DNA from: Albifimbria verrucaria
Taxonomy: Eukaryota > Ascomycota > Sordariomycetes > Hypocreales > Stachybotryaceae
Direction of reading: 5' to 3'
DNA length: 64,000 nucleotides
Assembly (NCBI GenBank): GCA_020081605.1
Contig: JAHREC010000049.1
Span: 2,604,001-2,668,000 of the forward strand
Positions 34,344 to 44,966 of this stretch are shown here, piece by piece (within the stretch, counting starts at the first letter, position 1; each line of letters opens with the position of its first letter). The notes beneath the pieces are model-generated. The model was not told the origin of the DNA and ran no database searches. It saw only the letters and a list, made by a program, of their open reading frames with translations. A program made the position numbers and the translations under genes.

Positions 34344-36824
34344 ATGTATTCCCAACACGCCAACATGGCACCCCAAAAGCCAGAGACCTTCATGCTGAGC
34401 ACGGAGGCTCAGCAGGCCTTGCCACACGACGCTCAGGTTGCGCTGCAGCAGGTTGACAACCGTAAGTTGAGTCCTATGGTCCACGGACTTGCTCGGTATG
34501 CGCGTCCAGTTCTAACAATCGTGTAGTCAAGTACTTCCTCATCTCCGCCCCTGTCGACTGGCAGGCCGACCAGTACATCCGACGCTTTCTCCTGCCGACC
34601 GGCGAGTACGTGTCGTGTGTTCTCTGGTAAGTGAAGCGCAGACGTGCGATGGTCCAAAATGGGGCTCTGAACTAATCGCTCTCCAGGAACAACCTCTTCC
34701 ACATCTCTGGTACCGACATTGTGCGATGCCTTTCCTTCAGATTCCAGGCCTTCGGACGGCCAGTCAAGAACTCCAAGAAGTTCGAGGAGGGAATCTTCTC
34801 AGATCTCCGAAATCTGAAGTCGGGTACCGACGCCTCCCTTGAGGAGCCCAAGAGCGCATTCCTGGACTTTCTCTACAAGAACAACTGCATCCGAACCCAG
34901 AAGAAGCAGAAGGTGTTCTACTGGTACAGTGTACCCCACGACAGGCTGTTCCTTGACGCTCTTGAGCGTGACCTGAAGCGTGAGAAGATGGGCCAGGAGG
35001 CCACCACCGTCGCCGTCAGCGAGCCAGCTCTGTCGTTCCAGTACGACTCGTCCCAGTCCCTCTACGAGCAGCTCACCAAGGCCCAGCAAGCCAACTCGTC
35101 CTCCTTCAACGCCCAGCAGCCCTCCTTCTCGCAGAGCCAGTCCACCTCCCCGTCATGCGGGCAATGGACTCGATGCCCCTCCCAACATGATTCCTCAGTC
35201 GATGGCCCCTTTAGCGGAGGGCATGGACACGATGGTGCCTTACGGAACGATGGCTATGGCCCCGACCGTTAACCCCCATGTCGCTTCTGTCAAGCGGGAG
35301 CCTGACTACACCCGTGTCCAGTACAACCAGAACGGCGTCCCCATCACCCACGGCCACCAGCGACATGCTTCCATGCCTGCTTACGGTCTGGAGTACTCGC
35401 CCGCCCTGTCTTTCGTCTCTTCGCAGTACGAGGACTACAGCAACCGGGGTATCTCGTTCGAGCCCATCACCCCTCCCCAGCAGGCCCTGGGCATGGCTGG
35501 AGAGCCCGCCTACATTGCCAACGAGGAGACCGGCCTGTACTCTGCCATTCCCGACCACATGGCCACTATGAACGGTCTCAATGGCGTTGTCCACCTGCCT
35601 CCTGCGAACATGGCTGGCTCTCAGTTCACTCGCTCTTACGGTGCCAACAACGTGTACTCGGTAATTGAGGGCTCACCCACATACAAGCAGAGGAGACGTC
35701 GCTCTTCGATCCCTCCCTCTATGTCCGCAATTGCTGCTGCCACCGCCACCGCTCAGGCTGCTGGAACCGCCACCCACACCCACAGGCCTTCGGATCTGCG
35801 ACGATCCGTCTCCGTTTCTGTTGGACCTGTCCCTGAGGGTGAGGAGTCTGCTACCAACTCTCCCCGGCTTGGCTTATAGCAACAACGGCATGCCTTTGTC
35901 CAACCACCAGCACAAGGACGTTGTGGACATGTCCCGACATGGAACTCCCTTTCCACTGTTGAGGGCAGCCCTGCCATGAACTCCATGGGCCTCCAGCACG
36001 ACTATTCTCACGGTGGTGATGATTCTGTCGATGGCTCCATCCATGAGCACAGGGGCTCCTCGGGCCCCAGCGGTATCATCCGCCGGGCTCGTTCAGCTAC
36101 CGTCATGGAACTCGGCCCCTACCCTCAGAAGTCTCACTCCTGCCCCATCCCTACCTGCGGACGTCTCTTCAAGCGTCTCGAGCACCTCAAGCGGTAAGAA
36201 CCATGTCTTATTTTCCTTTGTCAACATATACACCTACCGCGGTGAATCTGACGCAAGCCTTAGACACGTGAGAACACACACCCAAGAAAAGCCCTACATC
36301 TGCCCTCATTGTAGCAAAGCATTCTCCAGATCGGACAACCTTGCACAGTACGAGTTACCATTTCCTTCATGTCTTTTCCTTTGTCAGATAACGCCTCCCT
36401 CTTGCTATCTCAAACTCACCCCTCCGTCGTCGCCTCCCTCGAGCTATCTTTGACCATCCATATTCGCAACCGCCAACCATGATCTTATTTCATCTTCAAC
36501 GACTAACGTTTTCTTTTCTACAGACACAAGCGCACCCACAGCCGCGAGGATGGCGGTGAAGGTGCCTTCCCACTTTCTGGTGAAGAAGATGAAGAGTTCT
36601 CTGGCGAGGACCACCTTGGTTCTCTCGAAGAAGCATCCCCAACATCCGAGTCAGCTTACGTTACCGGCTCGCTCAACTCGGTCATCAGGGATCCCACGTC
36701 ATCACACGGCGTGGGAGTGCCAGGCGGTATGGCGCCTAACCAGCAGTACAACAGCCTGCACACCTTGAGCATGCCTATGACCATCAGCCAGCCAACGGCA
36801 ATCAATGCCAGTGGAATGATGTAA
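34344..36824 (+). CDS. STE12: Ste12-type transcription factor with two C2H2 zinc fingers, apparent frameshifts
   Basis: This is the nuclear effector of the pheromone/invasive-growth MAP kinase pathway, required for mating and host penetration in many fungi. Exons: 34344-34461, 34527-34626, 34687-36193, 36264-36347 and 36524-36824. The STE homeodomain-like DNA-binding region spans roughly residues 40-160 (LKYFLISAPVDWQADQYIRR, then TQKKQKVFYWYSVPHDRLF). A Gln/Ser-rich middle follows, and then two C2H2 fingers (CPIPTCGRLFKRLEHLKRH and CPHCSKAFSRSDNLAQHK) split by introns 3 and 4; these distinguish filamentous fungal from yeast Ste12. Frame breaks lie near 35148-35152, 35175-35190, 35868-35876 and 35950-35956. 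The third needs either one extra base or two missing ones. The corrected length is about 703 residues. Confidence 0.93.
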
Positions 36825-37371
36825 TGAAGTTGAAAAGCGGGAAACTGATGGTGGAATTCATTTTTTAACGTGGGTTATGACATCGGGGTGTAGGGTTTGA
36901 GTATGGGAATTGCGTCTTGGTTTCTTCAGTCCACTTTTGGCGCAGTGGATGATTACCCCTTTAGTGCTATTTGTTTTATTGGTTCTTTTCTTCATTGTCA
37001 ACCAGCGTTATTGCAACGATGGGAGGAAGGCACACCTCTATAGACTTGTTATTTGGAGGATGGGGAATATCTTGTCAAGGTAGGCTATGGCAATAGCTAC
37101 TACGCAAGATATTCTGTAGCAGGATACCTGGCATTTACCGAGCCTGAAGTTAAAGTATCTGTATATATAGCTGCTCTTTATAAAAAGATGAAGGCTTCAT
37201 TGAGGATACTAGGATGGAAGCGCTTTTTCGACAGTTGGAAAAAAGAATGAGAGCTTGTCGACTCTTTTTTTTTAGCAAATACTATTAAAATACTCCGTGT
37301 TTCCATGGGTCGCATGCATTCTCCTAGTTGCTACTTAAAATCATGTCCATGCCGAAGCTATTGCCTTCTAT
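36825..37371. other. Intergenic, convergent 3' ends
   Basis: This lies between STE12 (+) and the Faf1-like gene (-). It is AT-rich with T runs near 37265, consistent with two 3' UTRs. A 65-codon ORF at 37053 has no recognisable content. Confidence 0.5.
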
Positions 37372-38337
37372 TTATCTTCGCCCTCTTCTACCGAAGGTAT
37401 CCCTAGTCCCCTCTATGCTCTTGATATCTCGCTCACTCAGCTTGAGACTGGCTCCGGTGAGTCTACCCACGCCAGGTCTATCAACGCCGGGATCTCTTCG
37501 CCTATCTCGCTTGCTCTTCTTGGGAGCCTCTCTCTCCAGGATAACACCATTCTCCTTGGCTTCACGCCTGCGCTTAGCCTCTCGAGCCGTTGCCGCGGCT
37601 GTGATGCCCTTGCGAATATGCATAGGCATCTTCTCCTGCTTCAGAATGGAGGTTTTGGACCCTAAGGCTTGAATGCGCATGTCCGTGGCCTTCTGGCGGG
37701 TGCGGCCGGCGGCAAAGGCCTTGGGCTCGGCTGAAGATGGGGAGGCGAAGGAGCCGTTCAGCGCGGAAAGAAGATGGGATTCGGAAAGGAGGCGGCGAAG
37801 TTCGAGGTCTTGGGCGAGGAGTGAGGGTGCGTCTTCGGGGAGGGCGGTGGAGGATGCGTTGTCGCGGGTGGTGGGCTTGGAATCTTTGGTGAGGGATGTC
37901 TGATCTGGGGGCGCGATGACTGTAACTGAGATTCAGTAGATGCGCAATCAGGATCCAGCCTGGCGGCACATACCATGAATGCTTTTAGCTCTCGCTTCGA
38001 CATGGTTGTCGGTTTTGAAGGTTGTGACGAAGAGTGGTCAACTACCTCAATTACCTGTTGCTCTGCGCCCACGCTGTCAGTGACGAGCCTACAGAAGATG
38101 TTTTCCCAATTGTAACATACCTGTCTCCTCTGCTTCCGCCTCGTCCTCCGATAAGCCTCCCCATTCTGAGTCTTCCTCATCGTCCTCGTCGTGAGCATCT
38201 GGTGTGGCACCCAACTTCGCAGTCTCCTCGGCAGGCAAGGGCTTGAATCGGGCTTCGAAGTGGCGGCGAAAGATCTCCTCGGCGTCTTCCGTGGACGGCG
38301 ATTGCTCGGAGGCCTTGCGCTTCCCTAGGACTGCCAT
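37372..38337 (-). CDS. Faf1/C1orf131-like ribosome-biogenesis protein (DUF4602), one apparent frameshift
   Basis: Yeast Faf1 acts in 40S pre-rRNA processing in the nucleolus; this is a probable homologue. Exons on the minus strand: 38337-38121, 38062-37974 and 37925-37372. The N-terminus is acidic (DEDDEEDSEWGG), followed by SKRELKAFM. The C-terminal DUF4602-like block is basic: MPMHIRKGITAAATAREAKR, REAKENGVILER, then a KKSKRDRRRDPGVDRPGVG tail. A C5 run at 37907-37911 appears to lack one base. With it the exons total 287 codons. The second acceptor is chosen at 38063 because it keeps the frame; for exon 3, an acceptor six bases further on is also possible. The assignment rests on the C-terminal motif and overall charge pattern. 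Confidence 0.7.
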
Positions 38338-38823
38338 TTTTTCTGGTCGTGGGTATATGTTGTTGGAGGGTTTGCGCTGGGAGGCGCTGCTCTGATGGTT
38401 ATCGGTAATCTATTTTTTTACTGGGGACACACTCAGCCTTATTTAGATAGTGGGATGCTGTGGCTGCCCCGCCAGTGCCTACCTCGCTGATAACTATAAC
38501 TGCTAGGGATCTCGACTCTGTGGCGCTTGTTACTTGATGATGGATAAAAGGATAATACAAGTGGTTTGATGTTCTCTGCGGTTTGGCTCAACTTTGGACA
38601 ATATTGATATTCACTGTCCGTTAAGCCGAGCCTACTGTGAGGCCATCACAACTGTGGTCAAGAGTGCTATGAATGCATTCTTTATCCATATTTCAACATA
38701 GCATTCCTAATTGCGTCAGGGATTCTCAAGAAACCCCCAATGCAATCGAATTATCCATTTCCATAAACGCCGCCTGATGGTATCTAACCCTAACGCCATA
38801 AATCACTACGCCCTGCACACACC
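38338..38823. other. Intergenic between SWC5 stop and Faf1-like start
   Basis: Probable promoter of the Faf1-like gene plus the SWC5 3' UTR (both genes on the minus strand). No ORF of note. Confidence 0.55.
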
Positions 38824-39862
38824 TTATGCTCGACCACCTAACCGGACCCTTCTGGCTTCGCCTTCGATCCTGGCCTCGCTCCTCGCCAAGAAGTCCTGTC
38901 GAGCACTATATGACTCCTTTGACTTGCCGGCCAGCTCCAGCTCGTCCTTGATGCCCTCCTTGTCCACGTACCCGGCCCAGTCCATGCGACTCTTCTCCAC
39001 TGTGTTGAGCTTCTTGGCTTGGGCTTCCCGTCCGGCCTTCATGCGAGCGGCCATTCCGAGGTTGAGGTCTGCGCGCTGGGGTAGCGGGTCCGTCATGGGC
39101 TCGAATGCCGAGCGGAACGCCTTCTTGGTCGTGCGCTTCGTCGGGAGCGCGTCTGTATCGCCGTTCTGGTCTTGCGAGGCAAGGAAGAGCTTGGCCTCGG
39201 CAGAATCGCGCGCCACGAGCTTCTCTTCGGTATGGACCCGGCCGGCGAAGTTGTAGGTGCGCTTTATTCGTATCATGTTCGAGTCATCGGCATTCGACGA
39301 AGCCTGGACAGTGGATGAGACGTCACCAGTGCTAGCTTGTTGAGCGTCGTCTGTCTCTGGACCTGCCTCGTCCGTTACGTTCGCGGTAGCAGCTTGTTGA
39401 GAGGTTGTTGATGTGCCGGCAAGCATTTGCGCCCAGATCGCATCCACGTCCACCGTAACGGGACCTGTATTGGCGGCATACTTGCGCTCTTCTTTCCTAG
39501 ATAAAATGAGCTTCTGTCGCTCTAGAATGACCGGAAACGCTCTTACTCTGCTGCGCGCTGACGTCTAGTCTTGATCAGCCCACCTTCTCCTCCTTCATCA
39601 TCTTGAGGCTCATTCGCCGCACTCTTGCTTTTCCGTTGTCGTTTCTTCCCTCGATCAATGATTGCCTCATCGCCAGAATTGTTGTATCCTGCATCTTCGG
39701 CTTCTACCTCGCCGTCGCGTGATCGCTTCTTTTGGGTTGAGATGCATCGTCCTCAGAGTCAGACTGGTCTGATGCAGGCTCAGCAGCAGCGTCGGGGGCG
39801 AAGTCTGAGTCTTGGGAAGAGTCGTACTGCTCATCATCATCTGAAGGAGCGTCGGGCGGCAT
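38824..39862 (-). CDS. SWC5: SWR1-complex subunit Swc5 (BCNT-C domain), one apparent frameshift
   Basis: Swc5 helps the SWR1 remodeler load histone H2A.Z into nucleosomes. Two exons on the minus strand, 39862-39547 and 39496-38824, flank a 50-nt intron (GTAAGA donor). The N-terminus is very acidic (PSDDDEQYDSSQDSD), suited to histone binding, followed by a basic patch (GKKRQRKSKS). The C-terminal BCNT-C domain includes KSRMDWAGYVDKEGIKDEL and SYSARQDFLARSEARIE, the family signature. A T/A run at 39728-39733 seems one base short, so the first exon would otherwise stop early. With it the gene has 330 codons, typical for Swc5. Confidence 0.9.
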
Positions 39863-40570
39863 GGTGGAATGTGAAGGACCAGCTATGGCAAGCCGTTGAG
39901 TAGGTCGTGCTAAGAATTCTTGATATACGCGTTAACGCAAAGCTACCTAGGTACTAATTCAAGGATCTCGGTGAAGGAAGTGGATGCTCGGTATGTGGCC
40001 AATCAGCGTCAACTTCACATCAACTTCCAACATGTGCTCCATCTCTCACAGACAACAGCCGAATCCACCTGCAACATTCTGAACACAGCATATAATTGGT
40101 TTCATGTTTTAGTAGGAAGCCAGCAAGATTGCCAACCGGGTTAGATACCGGAAATATGGCCTTGATTGCACTATACTATGCAGCTGATCAGAGTAGCATT
40201 TAACCGGGCATTGCCTCCTTAGGCGCCAGCCACTGCCTAAATAGATACTGCCTACCAGTTCCCCATAGACGCGGAATTTTAAGTCCGATATAATACACCA
40301 TTGTCCAATGGCTGCGTAGATTCACATTTAGAGAGCCGGCCATGGCTCTCACCGAGACTAATGCAAGCAGCAGATGACCGCATCAGATGAGGGGCTTGCG
40401 TCGATAACTCAGTGAAAGCGCGCCTTTATAAGTACATCGTTCTTATTATTTAACAGCGAGGCGTCGAATCAAGGTAATACTGGGCAGACTCCTATAATTC
40501 ACCACTATTTCTTGGCAACGACCCTGGAATAGGAATTGATACAGGGCATAAGTTCATCAGCATTGCAAAC
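39863..40570. other. Divergent promoter region, SWC5 and PhyH-family gene
   Basis: About 700 bases lie between two divergent start codons, so both promoters should be here. No further gene is seen. Confidence 0.6.
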
Positions 40571-41526
40571 ATGGCATCACCACCAGCACCACTTACCTCT
40601 GAGCAAAAGGAGCATTTCCTCAACAATGGATTCATTCACCTCAAAAACTGCTTCACGCGCGAGCAAGCTGAGGCAATAGTCAAAGGCGTATGGACACGCC
40701 TCGGCATGGACCCTTCGAACAAGTCTACCTGGAATGCATCGTGGACCAACATGCCCCACCATAACACCTTCGACGCCGCCGAGTTTGCGCCAAAGGCTTG
40801 GGCTGCCATTTGCGAGCTCTGCGGTGGAGAGGATCGGGTAGACCCTGCGAGCAGAGAATGGCGGGACGGCCTGATTGTCAATCTCAGGACCCCGAGTTTG
40901 ACGGCAAAGACGTTCATCCCCACGAACTTGACCGATGGCACGTTGACGGCGACTTCTTTGTCCATTACCTCGACAGCCCCGAGCAGGGACTGCTTGTCGT
41001 TCCTCTCTTCACTGACATTGTTCCTGGCGGCGGCGGCACAGGCATATGCCCTGAGGCTATTCCCAAGATTGCCAAGCATCTTCATGACAACCCGGCCGGT
41101 GTGTCACCTCAAATGGTCCCGCGAGGTCAGCCTGGGTTTGAAGCCGAGGAGGACTGGTGTGGTTCAATCAGGTAGCGCAGAGCTGTAGCGACTTCCTTGA
41201 AGTAACAGGCGATTGTGGTGATGTGTTTCTCCTGCACCCCTCATGCTCCACTGCGCAACCACCAATCCGCGACGGGCCTTGCGCATCATCACCAACCCCC
41301 TATATTCCTCAAGGAACCCTTCGTCTTCGACCGGCCAGACAAGAGTTACAGCCTCGTCGAACAGAAGACGTTGAGAGCGCTCGGAAAGGACGAACTGCCT
41401 GGGTGGAAAATCACAGCGCCTAGAGAGGGACGCGTGCCCGCTAGATTGAAGCAACAGGCCAAGTGGAAGGAGGAAGAGATCAGGAGACTTGCGGAGGCAC
41501 AGAAACTCGGTGTAACGGTGGCGTGA
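40571..41526 (+). CDS. Phytanoyl-CoA dioxygenase-family Fe(II)/2-oxoglutarate enzyme, four apparent frameshifts
   Basis: Members hydroxylate small molecules using Fe(II) and 2-oxoglutarate; the substrate here is unknown. The start MASPPAPLTSEQKEHFLNNG leads to the usual N-terminal motif FIHLKNCFTREQAE. The metal site is visible: WHVDGDF gives His (about residue 124) and Asp (about 126), and the distal His lies in LLHPLMLH (about 228), followed by RRALRI with the co-substrate Arg. The frame breaks at about 40890-40893 (C run), 41153-41160, 41237-41242 and 41294-41308. Each break is followed at once by conserved sequence in the next frame, and four missing bases give exactly 320 codons. There is no intron. 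No biosynthetic cluster surrounds it, so a primary or stand-alone role is as likely as a secondary-metabolite one. Confidence 0.82.
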
Positions 41527-42104
41527 CGGGAGTGAGTTGTTGCAAGGCTTGGACGGTAGCAATGCCTGCCAAGCAGCGACGTGTAGAGCATCACCATCCA
41601 TCTGACTCACCAACGAGTTGTACGAAACATGACATCTTTCTTCTAGTAGCTCCACTTTGCAATCTCCCATGCGACAATCGTGGTAGTGTTGTAGTGTCTC
41701 ACAAATATAGCTGGCTCATCAGAAAATGATGTCGAAGATCCAGGAGAAGGCAGCTAGCCCAAGGCAACGTCGAAACCATGCCACGAAATCAAAGTAAGCC
41801 GCAAGAAAACGCCAGGGACCTGTGACATGACTGGCTCCCAACGATTCTTGTTCGGCATGGTGCTGGATATGTAGGTAGACGGTCAAGAAGAAGCGAGGTG
41901 GTTTGGCGCCAGCACATCAGGCCGCTAATAAGACCCCTACAAGCGCACGTTTCTAAGTGGCGTCTCTGTATCATCAATCACCTGCCAGCTCGCCTTGCCT
42001 TGCCTTGCCTTGACTGACTTTATTAATCCCGACCTTCCCCTCCCCACCGCCTTTGTTATTTTCCTCCAGCACACCATTTCCCAGGCCCGCTTCAATCCTC
42101 GACA
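41527..42104. other. Intergenic, promoter of the WDR70-like gene
   Basis: Promoter and leader of the downstream WD40 gene, with a short pentanucleotide repeat about 100 bases before its ATG. No gene is seen. Confidence 0.55.
41992..42012. repeat. Pentanucleotide microsatellite (GCCTT)n
   Basis: Four tandem GCCTT units lie in the leader of the WDR70-like gene. Confidence 0.85.
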
Positions 42105-43865
42105 ATGAGCAGCGACGATGAGTACGAAGTCGAGGGCCCCGACCTGGCCGAGGACGACCCCATGAGGGCCTTTCTGCCAACGGCATTTGGAAAGAAATCC
42201 AAGGAAGCCGATATTGCGGCCCAGATTGACCGAAGCCGGAGACAAGTAGACACCACCGCAACAGCCGGCAAGGATTCCACGCAAACGCAGGAGCCTCGCA
42301 AATCTCGTGCGTCTAGCGATGACGACAGCGACAGCGACAGCGATAGTGACGACTCTGATGATTCCGACCCTGGGGACCAATATCCAATATCACACGAACT
42401 TGTTCTAAAAACCCACGATCGCACCGTCTCTACAGTTTCGTTAGACCCTGCTGGTGGTCGCCTTGCGACCGCATCTTTGGACTGCACAATCAAGCTCCAT
42501 GACTTTACCTCAATGACACCATCGACATTGCGAGCTTTCAGATCAGTCGACCCTTTCGAGGCAAAGTCCTCCGCTGCCAACGCCGAGTCGCATCCAATCA
42601 ACCATGTGCAGTTCAGCCCGTTGGCCGGAAGCGTGTTCCTGTGTGTATCCGCCCATCCACAGGCCAAAATTATCTCTCGAGATGGCGACATCGTCACAGA
42701 GTTTGTGAAGGGCGACATGTATCTTCGGGACATGCACAACACTAAGGGTCACATTTCAGAAATCACGACTGGAACTTGGCACCCCACGGACAAGAATCTG
42801 TGCATCACGGCGGGAACCGACAGCACCCTTCGCATTTGGGACATTAACAACAAGCGCTCCCAAAAAGAAGTGATTGTATTCAAGTCCAAGACAGCAGGCT
42901 CAGCGGGCCGTACCAAGATGACAGCCGTGGCATGGGCAGGCTCCAGCTCAGGGACGGGTAACGTCCTCATCGGTGCTGCCCTCGATGGAAGCTTGGTGAT
43001 GTATGGCGGCAATGGACCCTTTACTCGTCCAGCAGCCGAAATAAGAGACGCTCATAAGCCTCAAACGTGGACCGGAGGATTGGACATTTCGTCTGACGGC
43101 CGTATGGTGGTCACGAGAGGTGGTGACGACTTGATCAAGCTCTGGGACACACGAAAATTCAACAAACCTCTCGTTAGCGTGACACACCCGTCCACATCGG
43201 ATCATTATCCCACGACGAACATCCGCTACGCGCCTAATTCAACGAGCATCATCACAGGCTCAGCTACGGGTCATCTTCATATACTCAACCCCGGCAATCT
43301 ACGAGCCGAACACGTCACGCCAATCACACTGGGATCGCCCTTGATCACCGTGGAATGGCACTCAAAGATTAATCAAATCGTCACAGGTTCGGCCAATGCA
43401 GAAACCCACGTCCTGTACAATCCGGATAAGTCCACGCGAGGCGCAGTGGACGTCATGTCCAGAGCACCAAAGAAACGACATGTCGACGATAACCCAGAGT
43501 TTACGACTGACCAGTCTCTTGGACTTTCGGGAGATTCGATCGTGACACCCGGAGCCATGGCAGGCTCTAGAAAGGCCGGCGTAACTGGAACCGGCAGATC
43601 CAAGGATCCACGCAGGCCACACATTCCTCAACAGACACCTTTCCAGAAGTCTCAACCCGATGAAAAACAAATTGCCGAGAACATACCCCTTGCCCGCATG
43701 CTGCACGAAGATCCGCGCGAGGCTCTTTTGAAATATGCTGACAAGGCCCAGAGCGATCCGATGTTTACCAAGGCTTGGAGCAAGACGCAGCCTCAAACAC
43801 AATACGCGGAGCTCAGCGACGACGAGGAAGAGGAGGGCCCGAACAAGAAGAAGGTAAAAAGATGA
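42105..43865 (+). CDS. WD40 protein of the WDR70/gastrulation-defective family
   Basis: WDR70 homologues work in the nucleus; in fission yeast and human they act with a CRL4 ubiquitin ligase in H2B ubiquitylation and DNA resection, so that role is inferred here. This is one uninterrupted frame of 586 residues without introns. The N-terminus is acidic (SSDDDSDSDSDSDDSDDSD near residues 70-88). WD repeats follow: KTHDRTVSTVSLDPAGGRLA, TASLDCTIKLHDF, ITAGTDSTLRIWDI and VVTRGGDDLIKLWDTRKF. The tail carries basic nuclear-localisation-like clusters (APKKRH, NKKKVKR at the very end) and a conserved block, NIPLARMLHEDPREALLKY. It is one of only four frames in the window without an apparent indel. The ATG at 42105 is the first in the conserved frame. 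Confidence 0.9.
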   Translation: MSSDDEYEVEGPDLAEDDPMRAFLPTAFGKKSKEADIAAQIDRSRRQVDTTATAGKDSTQTQEPRKSRASSDDDSDSDSDSDDSDDSDPGDQYPISHELVLKTHDRTVSTVSLDPAGGRLATASLDCTIKLHDFTSMTPSTLRAFRSVDPFEAKSSAANAESHPINHVQFSPLAGSVFLCVSAHPQAKIISRDGDIVTEFVKGDMYLRDMHNTKGHISEITTGTWHPTDKNLCITAGTDSTLRIWDINNKRSQKEVIVFKSKTAGSAGRTKMTAVAWAGSSSGTGNVLIGAALDGSLVMYGGNGPFTRPAAEIRDAHKPQTWTGGLDISSDGRMVVTRGGDDLIKLWDTRKFNKPLVSVTHPSTSDHYPTTNIRYAPNSTSIITGSATGHLHILNPGNLRAEHVTPITLGSPLITVEWHSKINQIVTGSANAETHVLYNPDKSTRGAVDVMSRAPKKRHVDDNPEFTTDQSLGLSGDSIVTPGAMAGSRKAGVTGTGRSKDPRRPHIPQQTPFQKSQPDEKQIAENIPLARMLHEDPREALLKYADKAQSDPMFTKAWSKTQPQTQYAELSDDEEEEGPNKKKVKR

Positions 43866-44966
43866 AGAGGTTTTCCAGTGCGGATCTTGCAGAGTCCCTC
43901 TTTCATGTCACCCTCACAGCAACTGCGACGATATACCCCATGATTTGGTACTTGACAGGATGCGCCCATAGTAGATTTGGGTCCTCTGGGTCAACGAAGG
44001 CACGATGGTCGCCTCCCATCCAACGACAGCTGCGTCAGATTGACTCGCACACTCCCACCCAGTAGCGAGCTCTTAAGCTCACATCGACCATCGTAATAAT
44101 TGAGCAATGGTCCAGCTAGTATATCATAGTGATGATTGAGTAGCGATAGCTCACGGCACACGTGACTGCTGGAGCATGTACTCCGGTACCTGTTCGCTTG
44201 TATCTTTTCGCCCTCCATGACAGTGAGAGGCTCCGCCTAATAAGACCCACATTTTGCTCCCAGAGTGGACTTTTGCCTAGAACTTTTTCTGGCCTCAGGC
44301 GCAGGCAGAATGCTGCGCTGGGGCCGTGCTGAAATTTACCATGGGGGCTGTACGTACACTGCACCAACCATCACGCTGAATCTTGTCAGTTGTGTCTTCA
44401 CCACTCCCCATCATCAACCGGCGAGCGCGCGCATCCCAAAAAATCGCCCGGTCCCGTCTGATAGCATCGAATCCCATCTCCAATCCTCGCCAACTTCGAG
44501 TTCCACGCGATTTGCACGCCGCCACCCTCGGCGCTACCTCTCCGACGCGCCCCAACACCTCTTTCACGCATTTTTCCACCAGCCGCGAACCCCTTGGCCT
44601 GGTTTTTGCAAATCCCACGCCTGACAAGCCAAGATACAGGCGTCCTATGCGGCTCAACCTCTAAGTCGCTCCCGAAAGACGCGCCTCCACGACGTGTCAC
44701 CTACCCGAGCTGACTAGCAGACTTGCACACCATCGTCGCCGCACTCGACACGTTCCGCATTCGCTTTTCTCTTCACTTCTCGGCATTCTTTTTCGTGTTT
44801 TTGCCCTTGCTGCCGTTTCGCCAACTCGCGCCGCGGTCATCGACTCTTTGCGCGACAAGCCCCGACATCACGCTGCCACTCGACATGCACAATATATAGA
44901 CAAGACCAGCACGGGGTAATTACTGGGGTGTCAATTGTTGAGGCATCATCACAAAGCACCACCATC
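43866..44966. other. Intergenic, promoter of the SNF2/STH1 gene
   Basis: Contains the 3' UTR of the WD40 gene and about 700 bases of probable promoter and leader. Short ORFs on both strands have no motif. Confidence 0.55.

Noticed and set aside
37053..37250. 65-codon ORF downstream of STE12
   Set aside because: It lies in an AT-rich 3' region with no recognisable motif or conserved context.
40571..41526. PhyH-family gene as part of a secondary-metabolite cluster
   Set aside because: Neighbours are SWC5 and a WDR70-like gene, both housekeeping; no PKS, NRPS, terpene synthase, P450 or transporter is nearby.
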